A DNA stretch of 64,000 nt from Limnohabitans sp. Hippo3. GTDB lineage: Bacteria > Pseudomonadota > Gammaproteobacteria > Burkholderiales > Burkholderiaceae_C. The notes under the pieces are model-generated. The model did not search any database. It was given only the letters and a program-made list of their open reading frames with translations, and had not been told where the DNA came from. Location of the stretch: positions 186,001 to 250,000 of the forward strand of contig NZ_NESF01000001.1 of NCBI RefSeq assembly GCF_003063665.1, given 5' to 3'. Numbering within the stretch: the first letter of the stretch is position 1; every line of letters starts with the position of its first letter. Shown here one piece after another: positions 52,384 to 61,429 of this stretch. Both the position numbers and the translations under genes were made by a program.

Positions 52384-53079
52384 TCAGTCGCGCTCACCGC
52401 CCATGATGCCCAACAAGGCCAGCAAGCTCTGGAACACGTTGAAGATGTCCATGTACAGGGCCAGTGTGGCGCTGATGTAGTTGGTCTCGCCGCCGTCGAT
52501 GATCTGTTTCAGGTCGTACAGCATGTAGGCGCTGAAGATGCCGATGGCCATGACCGAGATCACCATCATGCCCACGGTGGAGCCGACAAAGACGTTGATG
52601 ATGCCGCCGATCATGATGGCCAAGGCGCCCACAAACAGCCACTTGGACATGCCCGACAGATCACGTTTGATGGTGCTGGCCAGGCTGGCCATGACGAAGA
52701 ACACGCCAGCGGTACCCGCAAAGGCGGTCATCACCAGGTCGGCGCCGTTCTTGAAGCCCAGCACCATGGCGATCATGCGCGAGAGCATCAGGCCCATGAA
52801 GAAGGTGAAGGCCAGCAGCACGGGCACGCCAGCTGCCGAGTTCTTGGTTTTCTCGATGGCGAACATGAAGCCGAAGGCACCCGCCAGGAAGACCACAAGG
52901 CCCACGCCTCCCGACAGCGAGCGGGTGATGCCGGTGCTCACGCCCAGCCAGGCGCCCAAAACGGTAGGCAGCAAGCTCAGGGCCAGCAGCCAGTAGGTAT
53001 TGCGCAGCACGCGGTTGCGTGTGGCCAGATCGGTGCCGTGGCCCCAGTCTGTGGTGTTCAGTGTGCGAAGGTCGCTCAT
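52384..53079 (-). CDS. Bax inhibitor-1/YccA family membrane protein
   Basis: A 231-residue inner-membrane protein with seven hydrophobic helices, matching the BI-1/YccA/YbhL (UPF0005) family. The signature MYMLYDLKQIIDGG-like AYMLYDLKQIIDGGETNYI, followed by ALYMDIFNVFQSLLALLG, is typical. Relatives leak calcium or modulate FtsH. The ATG at 53079 is preceded by AGGAGAGA. The gene is monocistronic between a terminator and a 180-base divergent gap with glcG-like. Confidence 0.92.
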   Translation of the reverse strand: MSDLRTLNTTDWGHGTDLATRNRVLRNTYWLLALSLLPTVLGAWLGVSTGITRSLSGGVGLVVFLAGAFGFMFAIEKTKNSAAGVPVLLAFTFFMGLMLSRMIAMVLGFKNGADLVMTAFAGTAGVFFVMASLASTIKRDLSGMSKWLFVGALAIMIGGIINVFVGSTVGMMVISVMAIGIFSAYMLYDLKQIIDGGETNYISATLALYMDIFNVFQSLLALLGIMGGERD

Positions 53080-53261
53080 GCTTGTCTCTCCTGTTCAAAC
53101 CCTGATTTCAGGGCCATTGCATTGTAGGGTGAGGCTGCCCGCCGACCCAATATCCGCGCCGTCATGGGGTTATCCGGGTGAATCAGTTTTGCACAGGGGT
53201 CTGCAATGGCGGTCGTGTGCCCGTGTATCCTTGTGGTTTTCAAAACTGATCAGTCCACACC

Positions 53262-53669
53262 ATGAAAACTCAAGCCAGCCTCGAACTCTCCGATGTCAAA
53301 GCCATTGCCGCTGCGGCCGAAGCCGAAGCCCTCAAGAACAACTGGGCGGTGAGCATCGCCATCGTCGATGCAGGCGGCCATTTGCTGCACTTTGCGCGTC
53401 TCGATGGCGCAGCGCCCGTGTCCTCGCACATCGCCCCGGCCAAAGCCCACACGGCGGCTCTGGGCCGTCGCGAGACCAAGGGCTACGAAGACGTCATCAA
53501 CGGCGGCCGCACCTCGTTCCTGTCGGCTCCGACCATTCAGGGCATGCTCGAAGGGGGCGTGCCGATCATGAAAGACGGCTTTTGCCTGGGCGCGGTCGGT
53601 GTGAGCGGCGTCAAGTCGAACGAAGACGCCCAGATCGCCAAAGCCGGTATCGCCGCCATTGGTTTGTGA
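53262..53669 (+). CDS. GlcG/HbpS-family protein
   Basis: A 135-residue protein of the GlcG/HbpS (DUF336) family, small haem- or corrinoid-associated proteins and accessory proteins in glycolate or diol metabolism. Recognisable parts are AIVDAGGHLLHFARLDGA and GGVPIMKDGFCLGAVGVSG. No signal peptide, so cytoplasmic. No glycolate oxidase genes are adjacent; the role is undetermined. A very stable terminator follows. Confidence 0.88.
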   Translation: MKTQASLELSDVKAIAAAAEAEALKNNWAVSIAIVDAGGHLLHFARLDGAAPVSSHIAPAKAHTAALGRRETKGYEDVINGGRTSFLSAPTIQGMLEGGVPIMKDGFCLGAVGVSGVKSNEDAQIAKAGIAAIGL

Positions 53670-53734
53670 GGGCCTGGGTGGTCCAGGGTGAGCGGCAGAT
53701 GCAGCTCACGGACCGCCACAGCATTCATTGAACC

Positions 53735-53770
53735 CAGCAAAAAGCCGCTCCTTGGAGCGGCTTTTTGCTG
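53735..53770. terminator. Strong bidirectional terminator
   Basis: Seventeen-base perfect inverted repeat (CAGCAAAAAGCCGCTCC with its complement) around a two-base centre, T-rich on both strands, between the convergent GlcG-like and cytochrome c genes. Confidence 0.93.
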
Positions 53771-53785
53771 TGAGCGTCGTGCGCT

Positions 53786-54091
53786 TCAGGGCGTGTTCAA
53801 AATCCACAAGGCCAGTTTTTGGGCATCGGCATCGCTGACCTGCGGGTTGGCCGGCATCATCACTTTGCCCCAGACGCCCGACCCTCCCTGTTTGATCTTG
53901 CGGGTCAGGTGCTCGACCGCGGTCTTGTCACCTTTGTACTTGGCGGCCACATCCTTGAAGGCCGGGCCTACCACTTTGCGCTGAACGCCGTGGCAGCCCA
54001 TGCAGCTTTTGCTCGTGGCCAGAGCCTGGTCGGCCATGGCCGGGGCCACCGCCCACAAGGCCAGTACGCCGGTGACCAGGATGCGCAGCAT
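53786..54091 (-). CDS. Small periplasmic cytochrome c (c551/c552-like)
   Basis: A 101-residue c-type cytochrome with signal peptide (MLRILVTGVLALWAVAPAMA, cleavage after AMA). It has a single haem site CMGCH early in the mature protein, and a Met ligand in KVMMPANPQV. It is typical of class I electron carriers delivering electrons to terminal oxidases. The ATG at 54091 is 19 bases after ilvD, so co-transcription with ilvD is possible. Redox partner unknown. Confidence 0.92.
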   Translation of the reverse strand: MLRILVTGVLALWAVAPAMADQALATSKSCMGCHGVQRKVVGPAFKDVAAKYKGDKTAVEHLTRKIKQGGSGVWGKVMMPANPQVSDADAQKLALWILNTP

Positions 54092-54110
54092 GCGAGTGGC
54101 TTTCACGGGA

Positions 54111-55814
54111 TCAGTACAGGTCCAGCACGGCACCTTTGCTGGCGCTCGATGCATTGAAGGCAAACTTGGCCTGCACACCCCGGGTGTAACGGGGCTCAGG
54201 GGCTTTCCAGCCTTCGCGGCGCTTGGCCAGTTCGGCTTCGGGCACGTTCAGCTCCAGGATCAGCTTGTGCGCGTCGATGGTGATGCTGTCGCCTTCTTTG
54301 ACAAACGCGATCGTGCCGCCTGCAGCGGCCTCAGGGGCGACGTGGCCCACCACCATGCCCCAGGTGCCGCCGGAGAAACGGCCATCGGTGATCAGGCCCA
54401 CGCTTTCGCCCAGACCGGCACCAATCAAAGCGCCCGTGGGGGCCAGCATTTCGGGCATGCCGGGGCCGCCCTTGGGGCCGAGGTAGCGCAAAACCATCAC
54501 ATCACCGGCTTGGATCTTGCCCGCCAAAATGGCTTGCAAAGCGGATTGCTCGTCGTCGAACACACGGGCGGGGCCGGTGATGACGGGGTTTTTCAGGCCG
54601 GTGATTTTGGCCACGGCGCCTTCGGGCGACAGGTTGCCTTTGAGGATGGCCAGGTGGCCTTCGGCGTACATCGGTTTGTCGATCGGGCGGATCACATCCT
54701 GATCGGCGCGGGGCGTGTCGGGCACGTCTTTCAGGTTTTCGGCCACGGTCTTGCCCGTGATGGTCATGCAGTCACCGTGTAGCAAACCGGCCTTGAGCAG
54801 GACCTTCATGACTTGCGGGATGCCGCCGGCCTGGTGCAGGTCCACCGCCAGGTACTTGCCGCTCGGTTTGAGGTCGCAAATCACAGGCACTTTCTTGCGC
54901 ATGCGCTCGAAATCGTCAATGGTCCAGTCCACGCCCGCAGTGTGGGCGATGGCCAGGAAGTGCAGCACCGCGTTGGTCGAGCCGCCCGTGGCCATGATCA
55001 CGGCCACGGCGTTTTCGATGGCTTCCTTGGTGACGATGTCGCGGGGCTTGAGGTCGTTCTTGATGGCTTCGATCAGCACCTTGGCCGATTCCTTGGCCGA
55101 GTTCTGCTTTTCGTCGTGCGGGTTGGCCATGGTCGACGAGTAGGGCAGGGACATGCCCAGCGCCTCGAAAGCCGAAGACATGGTGTTGGCGGTGTACATG
55201 CCGCCGCAAGAGCCCGTGCCAGGGATGGCGCGTTTTTCGATTTCCTTGAGGTCGAAGTCGCTGAGTTTGCCTGCAGCGTTTTCGCCCACGGCCTCGAACA
55301 CGCTCACGATGTTCAGGTCTTTGCCCTGGTAACGGCCGGGCAGGATGGTGCCGCCGTACACATAGATGGCGGGCACGTTGGCGCGCAGCATGCCCATCAT
55401 GCCGCCGGGCATGTTCTTGTCGCAGCCGCCGACCACCAGCACGCCGTCCATCCACTGGCCCTGCACGCAGGTCTCGATGCAGTCCGAGATCACCTCGCGG
55501 CTGACCAGAGAGTACTTCATGCCTTCGGTGCCCATGGCCATGCCGTCGGAAATGGTGGGGGTGCCGAAAATCTGGGCGTTGCCACCGGCTTCTTCGATGC
55601 CCGCCACGGCCGCGTCGGCCAGCTTTTGCAGACCGCTGTTGCAAGGCGTGATGGTGCTGTGGCCGTTGGCCACGCCGACCATGGGTTTGACGAAATCGCC
55701 TTCTTCATAGCCCATGGCGTAGTACATCGAGCGGTTCGGGGCGCGGGATTTGCCCTGCGTGATGTTGGCGCTGCGGCGGTTGATGGGGGTGATTGGGATG
55801 ATTTTGTCGCTCAT
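54111..55814 (-). CDS. ilvD: Dihydroxy-acid dehydratase
   Basis: A 567-residue iron-sulfur enzyme for the penultimate step of valine, isoleucine and pantothenate-precursor synthesis. Cluster cysteines lie in [13 protein letters not shown] and [15 protein letters not shown]; a further conserved block is [18 protein letters not shown] residues and [15 protein letters not shown] near the C-terminus. Length and spacing match the short [2Fe-2S]-type clade rather than the 616-residue E. coli type; this assignment is tentative. The ATG at 55814 gives the usual [20 protein letters not shown] start. Confidence 0.96.
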   Translation of the reverse strand: MSDKIIPITPINRRSANITQGKSRAPNRSMYYAMGYEEGDFVKPMVGVANGHSTITPCNSGLQKLADAAVAGIEEAGGNAQIFGTPTISDGMAMGTEGMKYSLVSREVISDCIETCVQGQWMDGVLVVGGCDKNMPGGMMGMLRANVPAIYVYGGTILPGRYQGKDLNIVSVFEAVGENAAGKLSDFDLKEIEKRAIPGTGSCGGMYTANTMSSAFEALGMSLPYSSTMANPHDEKQNSAKESAKVLIEAIKNDLKPRDIVTKEAIENAVAVIMATGGSTNAVLHFLAIAHTAGVDWTIDDFERMRKKVPVICDLKPSGKYLAVDLHQAGGIPQVMKVLLKAGLLHGDCMTITGKTVAENLKDVPDTPRADQDVIRPIDKPMYAEGHLAILKGNLSPEGAVAKITGLKNPVITGPARVFDDEQSALQAILAGKIQAGDVMVLRYLGPKGGPGMPEMLAPTGALIGAGLGESVGLITDGRFSGGTWGMVVGHVAPEAAAGGTIAFVKEGDSITIDAHKLILELNVPEAELAKRREGWKAPEPRYTRGVQAKFAFNASSASKGAVLDLY

Positions 55815-55905
55815 GGTGGTGTCTAGGTAGATGGCCAAAAGAAGGTCGCCACATTCTAACGGGCGAGTCACAGGCCTTTGTGTCCGGTCGGAGGCTTGAC
55901 CGGTG

Positions 55906-55911
55906 CACAAT
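55906..55911 (+). promoter_or_regulatory. -10-like CACAAT before lgt
   Basis: CACAAT ends six bases before the lgt ATG at 55918 with no ribosome-binding site between. Predicts leaderless lgt mRNA. Confidence 0.4.
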
Positions 55912-55917
55912 CCGGGC

Positions 55918-56715
55918 ATGCTGATCCATCCTCAAATTGACCCTGTCGCCCTGCAACTCGGCCCTTTGGCCATCCACTGGTACGGCCTGACTTATCTGGC
56001 CGCTTTTGGCTTGTTTTTCTGGCTGGGTACACGCCGTTTGGCGCATTTGCCGTTCAAAAATCTGCCGCAATGGCAAAAACGCGATGTGGAAGACATCCTG
56101 TTTTTGGGCGTGCTCGGCGTCATCTTGGGCGGGCGTTTGGGGTATTGCCTGTTTTACAAACCGGCTTATTACCTGTCCAACCCCCTCGAAATCTTCGCGG
56201 TTTGGCAAGGCGGCATGAGTTTTCATGGCGGCTTGCTGGGCGTGATGCTGGCCATGTTCTGGTTTGCCCGCACGCGCCAACGCCCTTTTTTGCAGGCCAT
56301 GGACTTTGTGGCCCCTTGTGTGCCCACGGGCCTGGCGGCGGGGCGGGTGGGCAACTTTCTGAATGGCGAGTTATGGGGCCGTGTGGCCGACCCGTCCTTG
56401 CCTTGGGGCATGGTGTTCCGGGGCGCGGGCGATTTGCCGCGCCACCCATCGCAGCTCTACCAGATCGCGCTGGAGGGCTTGCTGCTGTTTGTGTTGCTGT
56501 GGTGGTTTGCCCGCAAAGAACGCCCAACGGGTCAGGTGTCGGGTGCATTTTTGTTGGGCTATGGCTTTTTCCGCTTTGTGGCCGAGTTTTTCCGCGAACC
56601 CGATGCCCATCTGGGCCTCTTGAGCCTGGGCATGAGCATGGGGCAATGGCTGTGTGTGCCCATGATGCTGGGCGGTGTGGCGCTGTGGGTCTGGAGCCGC
56701 AAGACATCCGGGTGA
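55918..56715 (+). CDS. lgt: Prolipoprotein diacylglyceryl transferase
   Basis: A 265-residue inner-membrane enzyme attaching diacylglycerol from phosphatidylglycerol to the lipobox cysteine, the first step for lipoproteins such as NlpD and the lipoprotein at 6890. Seven hydrophobic helices are present, with the Lgt signature [14 protein letters not shown] and the earlier IHWYGLTYL and GGRLGY. It diverges from ilvD. The 88 bases that follow show a weak GC-rich region and the Bug gene's ribosome-binding site. Confidence 0.96.
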   Translation: MLIHPQIDPVALQLGPLAIHWYGLTYLAAFGLFFWLGTRRLAHLPFKNLPQWQKRDVEDILFLGVLGVILGGRLGYCLFYKPAYYLSNPLEIFAVWQGGMSFHGGLLGVMLAMFWFARTRQRPFLQAMDFVAPCVPTGLAAGRVGNFLNGELWGRVADPSLPWGMVFRGAGDLPRHPSQLYQIALEGLLLFVLLWWFARKERPTGQVSGAFLLGYGFFRFVAEFFREPDAHLGLLSLGMSMGQWLCVPMMLGGVALWVWSRKTSG

Positions 56716-56803
56716 CAGCCGGCCAGTCCCTACGCCCATAGACGCCGAGCAAGTTCGCACGACTCGCCTTATGATGCGGGCACCTAAAACGAGGAGACGT
56801 TTC

Positions 56804-57799
56804 ATGACCGCTCAGTTCAACGCTCAACAGCGCCGGGATTTCTTGAAGAGCCTGGCCGCCTTGTCCGGCAGCCTGCCCCTGTGGGCGCAGGCCCAAAGCA
56901 GCTGGCCCACCAAACCTGTCACGATGGTGGTGCCGTTTCCGGCAGGCGGGGGCACCGATGCATTCGCCCGACCCCTGTCCGCCCAGTTTGCCAAATTGAC
57001 CGGCAAACAATTGGTCATTGACAACCGGGGCGGCGCAGGCGGCACCCTGGGCGCCGGGGTGGCGGCCAAGTCGGCCCCCGATGGCTACAACCTGTTCATG
57101 GGCGCTGTGCACCACACGATTGCGCCCAGCATGTACCCCAAGCTGGACTACGACCTGGAACGTGACCTGGTTCCCTTGATCCTGGTGGCCAATGTGCCGC
57201 AGGTGCTGGTGGTCAACCCCAAGAAAGTCCCGATGGCCGATTTCAAGGCCTTTCTGGAGATGGTCAAAAAGAACCCCGGACGCCTCAATTACGGCTCAGC
57301 GGGCGGCGGCACCTCCCACCACTTGGCGGGCGAGTTGTTCAAGCTGCAGACCAAGACCTTCATCACCCACATCCCTTACCGCGGCGCAGGCCCGGCTTTG
57401 CAGGACCTGATTGCGGGCAATGTGGACATGATGTTCGACGGTCTGGGTTCTTCGGCTGCCCATATCAAAGGCGGCCGGATCAAGGCGATGATGGTCTCGG
57501 GCGCCAAGCGCAATGCGGCATTCCCGGACGTGCCTTGCTCGGCCGAATTGGGTCTGCCCGATTACACCGTCTCGACCTGGTATGGCGTGTGGGCCCCCAA
57601 AGGCACGCCAGCGGACGCCCAAGCCCGGGCCATCGAAGAAATCCGCCGTGCCTGCCAGACCGACGAAGCCAAAGCCGTCTGGGCCAACCAGGGTGCAGAC
57701 TTCCCCAACCTGACCACCACCCAGTTTGACGCTTTCATCAAAAAAGAGCTGGCCAAGTGGTCGCAGGTCGTCAAGGCCTCGGGGGCCAAGCTCGACTGA
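56804..57799 (+). CDS. Bug-family (TctC) periplasmic substrate-binding protein
   Basis: A 331-residue receptor of tripartite tricarboxylate-type transport. The N-terminus QRRDFLKSLAALSG has a twin-arginine-like motif and ends in ALWAQAQ-type cleavage (LPLWAQAQ). The mature part shows the family pattern VTMVVPFPAGGGTDAFARP, IDNRGGAGGTLGA and YGSAGGGTSHHLAGELF. The start at 56804 is set by GAGGAGA. No TctA/TctB membrane genes are adjacent; malonyl-CoA synthetase follows, so a dicarboxylate such as malonate is a reasonable guess. Confidence 0.9.
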   Translation: MTAQFNAQQRRDFLKSLAALSGSLPLWAQAQSSWPTKPVTMVVPFPAGGGTDAFARPLSAQFAKLTGKQLVIDNRGGAGGTLGAGVAAKSAPDGYNLFMGAVHHTIAPSMYPKLDYDLERDLVPLILVANVPQVLVVNPKKVPMADFKAFLEMVKKNPGRLNYGSAGGGTSHHLAGELFKLQTKTFITHIPYRGAGPALQDLIAGNVDMMFDGLGSSAAHIKGGRIKAMMVSGAKRNAAFPDVPCSAELGLPDYTVSTWYGVWAPKGTPADAQARAIEEIRRACQTDEAKAVWANQGADFPNLTTTQFDAFIKKELAKWSQVVKASGAKLD

Positions 57800-57820
57800 G
57801 CCCGGCATTGAATGAGTAAT

Positions 57821-57843
57821 GGGCCTGTGATCGGGCCCTTTTT
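57821..57843 (+). terminator. Weak terminator after the Bug gene
   Basis: GGGCC/GGCCC stem with an eight-base loop followed by TTTTT. It would allow partial readthrough into matB. Confidence 0.55.
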
Positions 57844-57873
57844 CATGCTTTTTCACGTTGTCACTTTGAAACC

Positions 57874-59439
57874 ATGACCCACCAGAACCTGTTTTCGGCC
57901 CTGCGGGCTGCTTTTCCTGCCGACCTGACTGCGGTGGCGATCGAAACCGACGAGGGCTTGCACTACAGCTGGCAAGACCTGGACCGCGCCACGGCCATGA
58001 TGGCCAATTTGCTGCAATCGCTGGACTTGCCCGCAGGCAGCCGCGTGGCGGTGCAGGTCGAAAAATCGGTCGAAGCGATGATGCTTTACCTGGCGACATT
58101 GCGTGCTGGTTATGTGTTCCTGCCGCTCAACACCGCTTACCAGAGCGCCGAGATCGAATACTTCATCGGCAATGCCGAACCGGCTGTCGTGGTTTGCAGC
58201 CCGGCCAACTTTGGCTGGGTCAGCAAGATCGCTTTCAAGTCGGGGACGCAGCATGTGTTCACATTGGGCGATGACCGCACAGGCAGCTTGCTGGAGCGGG
58301 CCGCGCACCACAGTGACCAGCACCAGGCGGTGCCGCGTCAGGCCGATGACCTGGCCGCGATCCTCTACACCAGCGGCACCACCGGTCGCAGCAAAGGTGC
58401 GATGCTCACGCACGGCAACATGCTCAGCAATGCACTCACGCTCAAGGACTACTGGGGCTGGACAAAGACCGGTGGGCCTGAAGGCCGTGGCGATGTGCTG
58501 ATCCATGCTTTGCCCATCTTCCATGTGCATGGTCTGTTTGTGGCCATTCATGGGGCCCTGATCAACGGCAGCAAGATGATCTGGATGGCCAAGTTCGAGC
58601 CCAAGCGTGCCATTGCGCACATGAAAAGGGCCACCGTCTTCATGGGTGTGCCCACCCTGTATGTGCGCATGCTGGCCGAGCCCTCGCTCGACAAAGCGGC
58701 GGTCCAAAACATGCGTTTGTTCATCGCGGGCTCTGCGCCTTTGTTGATCGAAACTTTTACCGAGTGGCAGCAGCGCACAGGCCACACCATTTTGGAGCGC
58801 TACGGCATGAGCGAAACCGCCATGCTCACCTCCAACCCGTATGCGGCAGACAAACGTTACGCCAACCAGTCCGAGCGCCGCGGCGGCACCGTGGGCTTTC
58901 CTTTGCCCGGCGTGTCCTTGCGCGTGCGCGGCGACGACGGACAGGACTTGCCGGTGGGCGAGATCGGCGGTATCCAGGTCAAAGGCCCCAATGTGTTCAA
59001 GGGCTACTGGCGCATGCCCGAAAAAACCGCCGAAGAATTCACCGCCGATGGCTATTTCAAGACCGGCGATGTGGGCAAGGTCGATGAGCGGGGGTATGTG
59101 ACCATTGTCGGCCGCAGCAAGGACCTGATCATCAGCGGCGGCTACAACGTGTACCCGGCTGAAATCGAGGGCTACATCAACGAGATGAAGGGCGTGGCCG
59201 AGAGCGCGGTGGTGGGCGTGCCCCATCCGGATTTTGGTGAGGTGGGTGTGGCCGTGGTGATTGCCAAGCCCGGGGCCAGTGTGCAGCCGGATGCGATTCT
59301 GGCTGAACTGAAGGCCAAACTGGCCAATTTCAAAATCCCCAAGCGTTGCTTTGTGGTGGCCGAGTTGCCGCGCAACACCATGGGCAAGGTGCAAAAGAAC
59401 CTGCTGCGCGAGCAGTACAAGGCGCTGTTCGCCAGCTGA
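57874..59439 (+). CDS. matB: Malonyl-CoA synthetase (acyl-CoA synthetase family)
   Basis: A 521-residue ANL-superfamily adenylating enzyme joining malonate and CoA with ATP. The P-loop-like motif is LYTSGTTGRSKGAMLTH and the A8 region is YVTIVGRSKDLIISGGYNVY. The segment ERYGMSETAMLTSNPY is characteristic of MatB-type synthetases. Lys in GKVQKN near the C-terminus is the adenylation lysine. No malonyl-CoA decarboxylase gene is in the window. A different short-chain acid remains possible. Confidence 0.85.
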   Translation: MTHQNLFSALRAAFPADLTAVAIETDEGLHYSWQDLDRATAMMANLLQSLDLPAGSRVAVQVEKSVEAMMLYLATLRAGYVFLPLNTAYQSAEIEYFIGNAEPAVVVCSPANFGWVSKIAFKSGTQHVFTLGDDRTGSLLERAAHHSDQHQAVPRQADDLAAILYTSGTTGRSKGAMLTHGNMLSNALTLKDYWGWTKTGGPEGRGDVLIHALPIFHVHGLFVAIHGALINGSKMIWMAKFEPKRAIAHMKRATVFMGVPTLYVRMLAEPSLDKAAVQNMRLFIAGSAPLLIETFTEWQQRTGHTILERYGMSETAMLTSNPYAADKRYANQSERRGGTVGFPLPGVSLRVRGDDGQDLPVGEIGGIQVKGPNVFKGYWRMPEKTAEEFTADGYFKTGDVGKVDERGYVTIVGRSKDLIISGGYNVYPAEIEGYINEMKGVAESAVVGVPHPDFGEVGVAVVIAKPGASVQPDAILAELKAKLANFKIPKRCFVVAELPRNTMGKVQKNLLREQYKALFAS

Positions 59440-59457
59440 TCGCTTAGCGGGGCGGCC

Positions 59458-60765
59458 TCAGGGCAGGTAACTGTTTTTTTCGTGCACGCCCTGGATGTGC
59501 CGAGCGGCTTGCTCCGGCGTGATGTCCTGGTTGATGACTTTGACATTGGCGTACCAAAGCTCCTCTTCCATGGACGGCCACACCCGGTTGATTTTTTGGG
59601 CGTTCAGACGGATGGTGTCCTGGCACTCTTGGCGCCAGTTGAGCATTTCCTGCCCCAGCGGGTCATGGACCTTGACCGGGTGATCCGACAAGGGAAAGTA
59701 GCCCGTCAGGGTGTCGGTGAGCAGTTGGGCGAAATCGGCGCTGCCCAGCCAGGCGATGAATTTCAGGGCTGCGGCCTGGTTGGGGCTGTTCCGGTTCACG
59801 CCAATCCCGAAGTCCGGGTGCACCGAGATGTGGCATGTCTGACCGGCTTTTTCGAGCGGTGGCTTGAAAACGCCCAAGTCAATCGGTTTTTTGTAGGCAA
59901 AACTGGTGCTGCGCAAAAAATCAATGTCCCATGAGCCGGTCGGGTACACCGCGGCGTGGCCAGTGGCAAATAGCAGCTGGATGTCGGCGTTGGACATGTC
60001 GTTTTGTCGGGGATGCATGTGCGGCTTGAGCCTGGCCATCATCTCCCAGGCCTTGATGAAGCCAGGGTCGGTGAATTTGGCTGTGCCCCGGATCAGACCC
60101 AAGCGGGCTTTCTCGCCGCCCCAGAAATTGGGCCCCATGCCTGTGAAAACGACCTGGGTGGACTCCCACATATCGGCCGTGCCCAGCGCCAAGGGGGTTA
60201 TGTTGCCAGCCGCCCCGATCCGGCCCAGCAAATGCAGAAATTCTTCGACCGTGACAGGCGGCTGCAGGTTCAGGTCCTTGAAGATCTTCTTGTTGTAGAA
60301 CAAGCCGTGCATGACATAAGCCACAGGCAGGCAATAGGTGGTCTGGCCGTCGTCCGTGATCCAGGCTTGTCGCGCCTGCGGGCTGAAGTGCACGAGCTCC
60401 TGTGCTTTCAAAGGCAACAAATAACCTTTGGCATGCATGCGCACGCTGCCATCAAAGGGACGGCAAAACACCAGATCGCCTGCGCGGCGGGTGGACAGAC
60501 GCGACTCCAGGCGGGCGTCGTATGCCAAGGGTTCTTCTGCCCTGAAGCTCAGGCGGATGCCGGGATGCTGTCTTTGAAATGCCGGGATCAGCACTTTGTC
60601 CCAAAACAGCTGGTCGTCCTTGCGCCAGCTTTCGATCACCAGATTTTGGGCCAGGGCCGTGCAGGCCATCGTGCTCAGCGCCAGCCAAGCCCATGCCAGA
60701 CGCAGGACCCGCCTCGTGCGGGGACGCGGGTGGGTGTGTGGTTGCAGCTGCAGCAAACTGGCCAT
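59458..60765 (-). CDS. Extracellular solute-binding protein (ABC type, sugar/polyol-like)
   Basis: A 435-residue periplasmic binding protein of the MalE/UgpB-like family 1. A long N-terminal signal peptide ends in STMACTALAQ. The mature part has GDLVFCRPFDGSVRMHA, YVMHGLFYNKKIFKDLNL, FATGHAAVYPTGSWDIDFL and FIAWLGSADFAQLL, typical of this class. No permease or ATPase genes are next to it, so it is an orphan receptor or works with genes elsewhere. The -10-like TAAAAT on this strand lies inside a small palindrome (AAAATG/CATTTT, 60781-60796). Confidence 0.88.
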   Translation of the reverse strand: MASLLQLQPHTHPRPRTRRVLRLAWAWLALSTMACTALAQNLVIESWRKDDQLFWDKVLIPAFQRQHPGIRLSFRAEEPLAYDARLESRLSTRRAGDLVFCRPFDGSVRMHAKGYLLPLKAQELVHFSPQARQAWITDDGQTTYCLPVAYVMHGLFYNKKIFKDLNLQPPVTVEEFLHLLGRIGAAGNITPLALGTADMWESTQVVFTGMGPNFWGGEKARLGLIRGTAKFTDPGFIKAWEMMARLKPHMHPRQNDMSNADIQLLFATGHAAVYPTGSWDIDFLRSTSFAYKKPIDLGVFKPPLEKAGQTCHISVHPDFGIGVNRNSPNQAAALKFIAWLGSADFAQLLTDTLTGYFPLSDHPVKVHDPLGQEMLNWRQECQDTIRLNAQKINRVWPSMEEELWYANVKVINQDITPEQAARHIQGVHEKNSYLP

Positions 60766-60838
60766 GTCTCGGTATTCCTGAAAATGTATTCATTTTAGGA
60801 TGTCGAAAGACACGGCCCCGGGAGGCAAAACTGTTGGG

Positions 60839-60863
60839 GTCGAGGGGCATGTCGCCCCTCGAC
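60839..60863. repeat. Hairpin after the universal stress gene
   Basis: Ten-base perfect stem GTCGAGGGGC/GCCCCTCGAC with a five-base loop, 15 bases beyond the usp stop on the minus strand. No T run follows directly, so it may stabilise the 3' end rather than terminate. Confidence 0.45.
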
Positions 60864-60878
60864 GCACCATGGCATGGC

Positions 60879-61322
60879 TCAGCGCAGTACCAGCACCGGT
60901 ATGTGCGAATGCGTCAGGACCTGCTGGGTCTCGCTGCCCAGCAGCAGGCGCTTGATGCCTTTGCGCCCGTGCGAGGCCATGACGATCAGGTCGGCTTTGT
61001 GCTTTTTGGCCGCTGCGATGATGGCGTCGGACACCACATCCGATTTGACGGTGATGGCCTTGGTGCTCACAGCTTTGGCTTTGGCCGATTTTTCGACTGC
61101 TGCCAGTTGTGCCTGTGCCGAGTCGGTCCACTGGGCCTCGACCCGGGCGATTTCCTCCACAGACAGGGGGATGCTGCCTTCAAAGTAAGCCTGGGGGTAG
61201 CGGGGAACGACCTTGAGCGCAACCAGTTCTGCGCCACAGGTGGCGGCCAGCTCAATGGCACTGGCCACGGCTTTTTTGGAGAGGGTGGAGCCATCGGTGG
61301 CTACGAGGATGCGTTTGTACAT
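60879..61322 (-). CDS. Universal stress protein (UspA family)
   Basis: A 147-residue single-domain USP. ILVATDGSTLSKKAV opens the fold and the ATP-binding signature G-x2-G-x9-G-S is present as GRKGIKRLLLGSET. It is therefore likely an ATP-binding rather than UspA-like non-binding type. CAGGAGC precedes the ATG. It diverges from ccoI across a region with a perfect FNR box, suggesting induction when oxygen is low, as for Anr-controlled usp genes in pseudomonads. Confidence 0.93.
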   Translation of the reverse strand: MYKRILVATDGSTLSKKAVASAIELAATCGAELVALKVVPRYPQAYFEGSIPLSVEEIARVEAQWTDSAQAQLAAVEKSAKAKAVSTKAITVKSDVVSDAIIAAAKKHKADLIVMASHGRKGIKRLLLGSETQQVLTHSHIPVLVLR

Positions 61323-61350
61323 GAATTGCTCCTGATGTCGTTGATGAAAG

Positions 61351-61370
61351 TGCAGCTTAAAAGAGCTGCA
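61351..61370. repeat. Inverted repeat between usp and ccoI
   Basis: TGCAGCT and AGCTGCA separated by six bases, perfect seven-base arms, between the usp start and the FNR box. Possible second operator; no factor assigned. Confidence 0.4.
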
Positions 61371-61380
61371 AACGTGCCCA

Positions 61381-61396
61381 CTTGATGCACATCAAG
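61381..61396. promoter_or_regulatory. FNR/Anr box in the usp-ccoI intergenic region
   Basis: CTTGATGCACATCAAG contains the exact FNR consensus TTGAT-N4-ATCAA. Its centre is 41.5 bases before the ccoI ATG, the classical class II activator position if transcription begins at the ATG, and a TATCTT hexamer (61418-61423) lies six bases before that ATG. Confidence 0.9.
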
Positions 61397-61429
61397 CTTT
61401 CTGCGCGGCATCTGTCGTATCTTCAAAAC

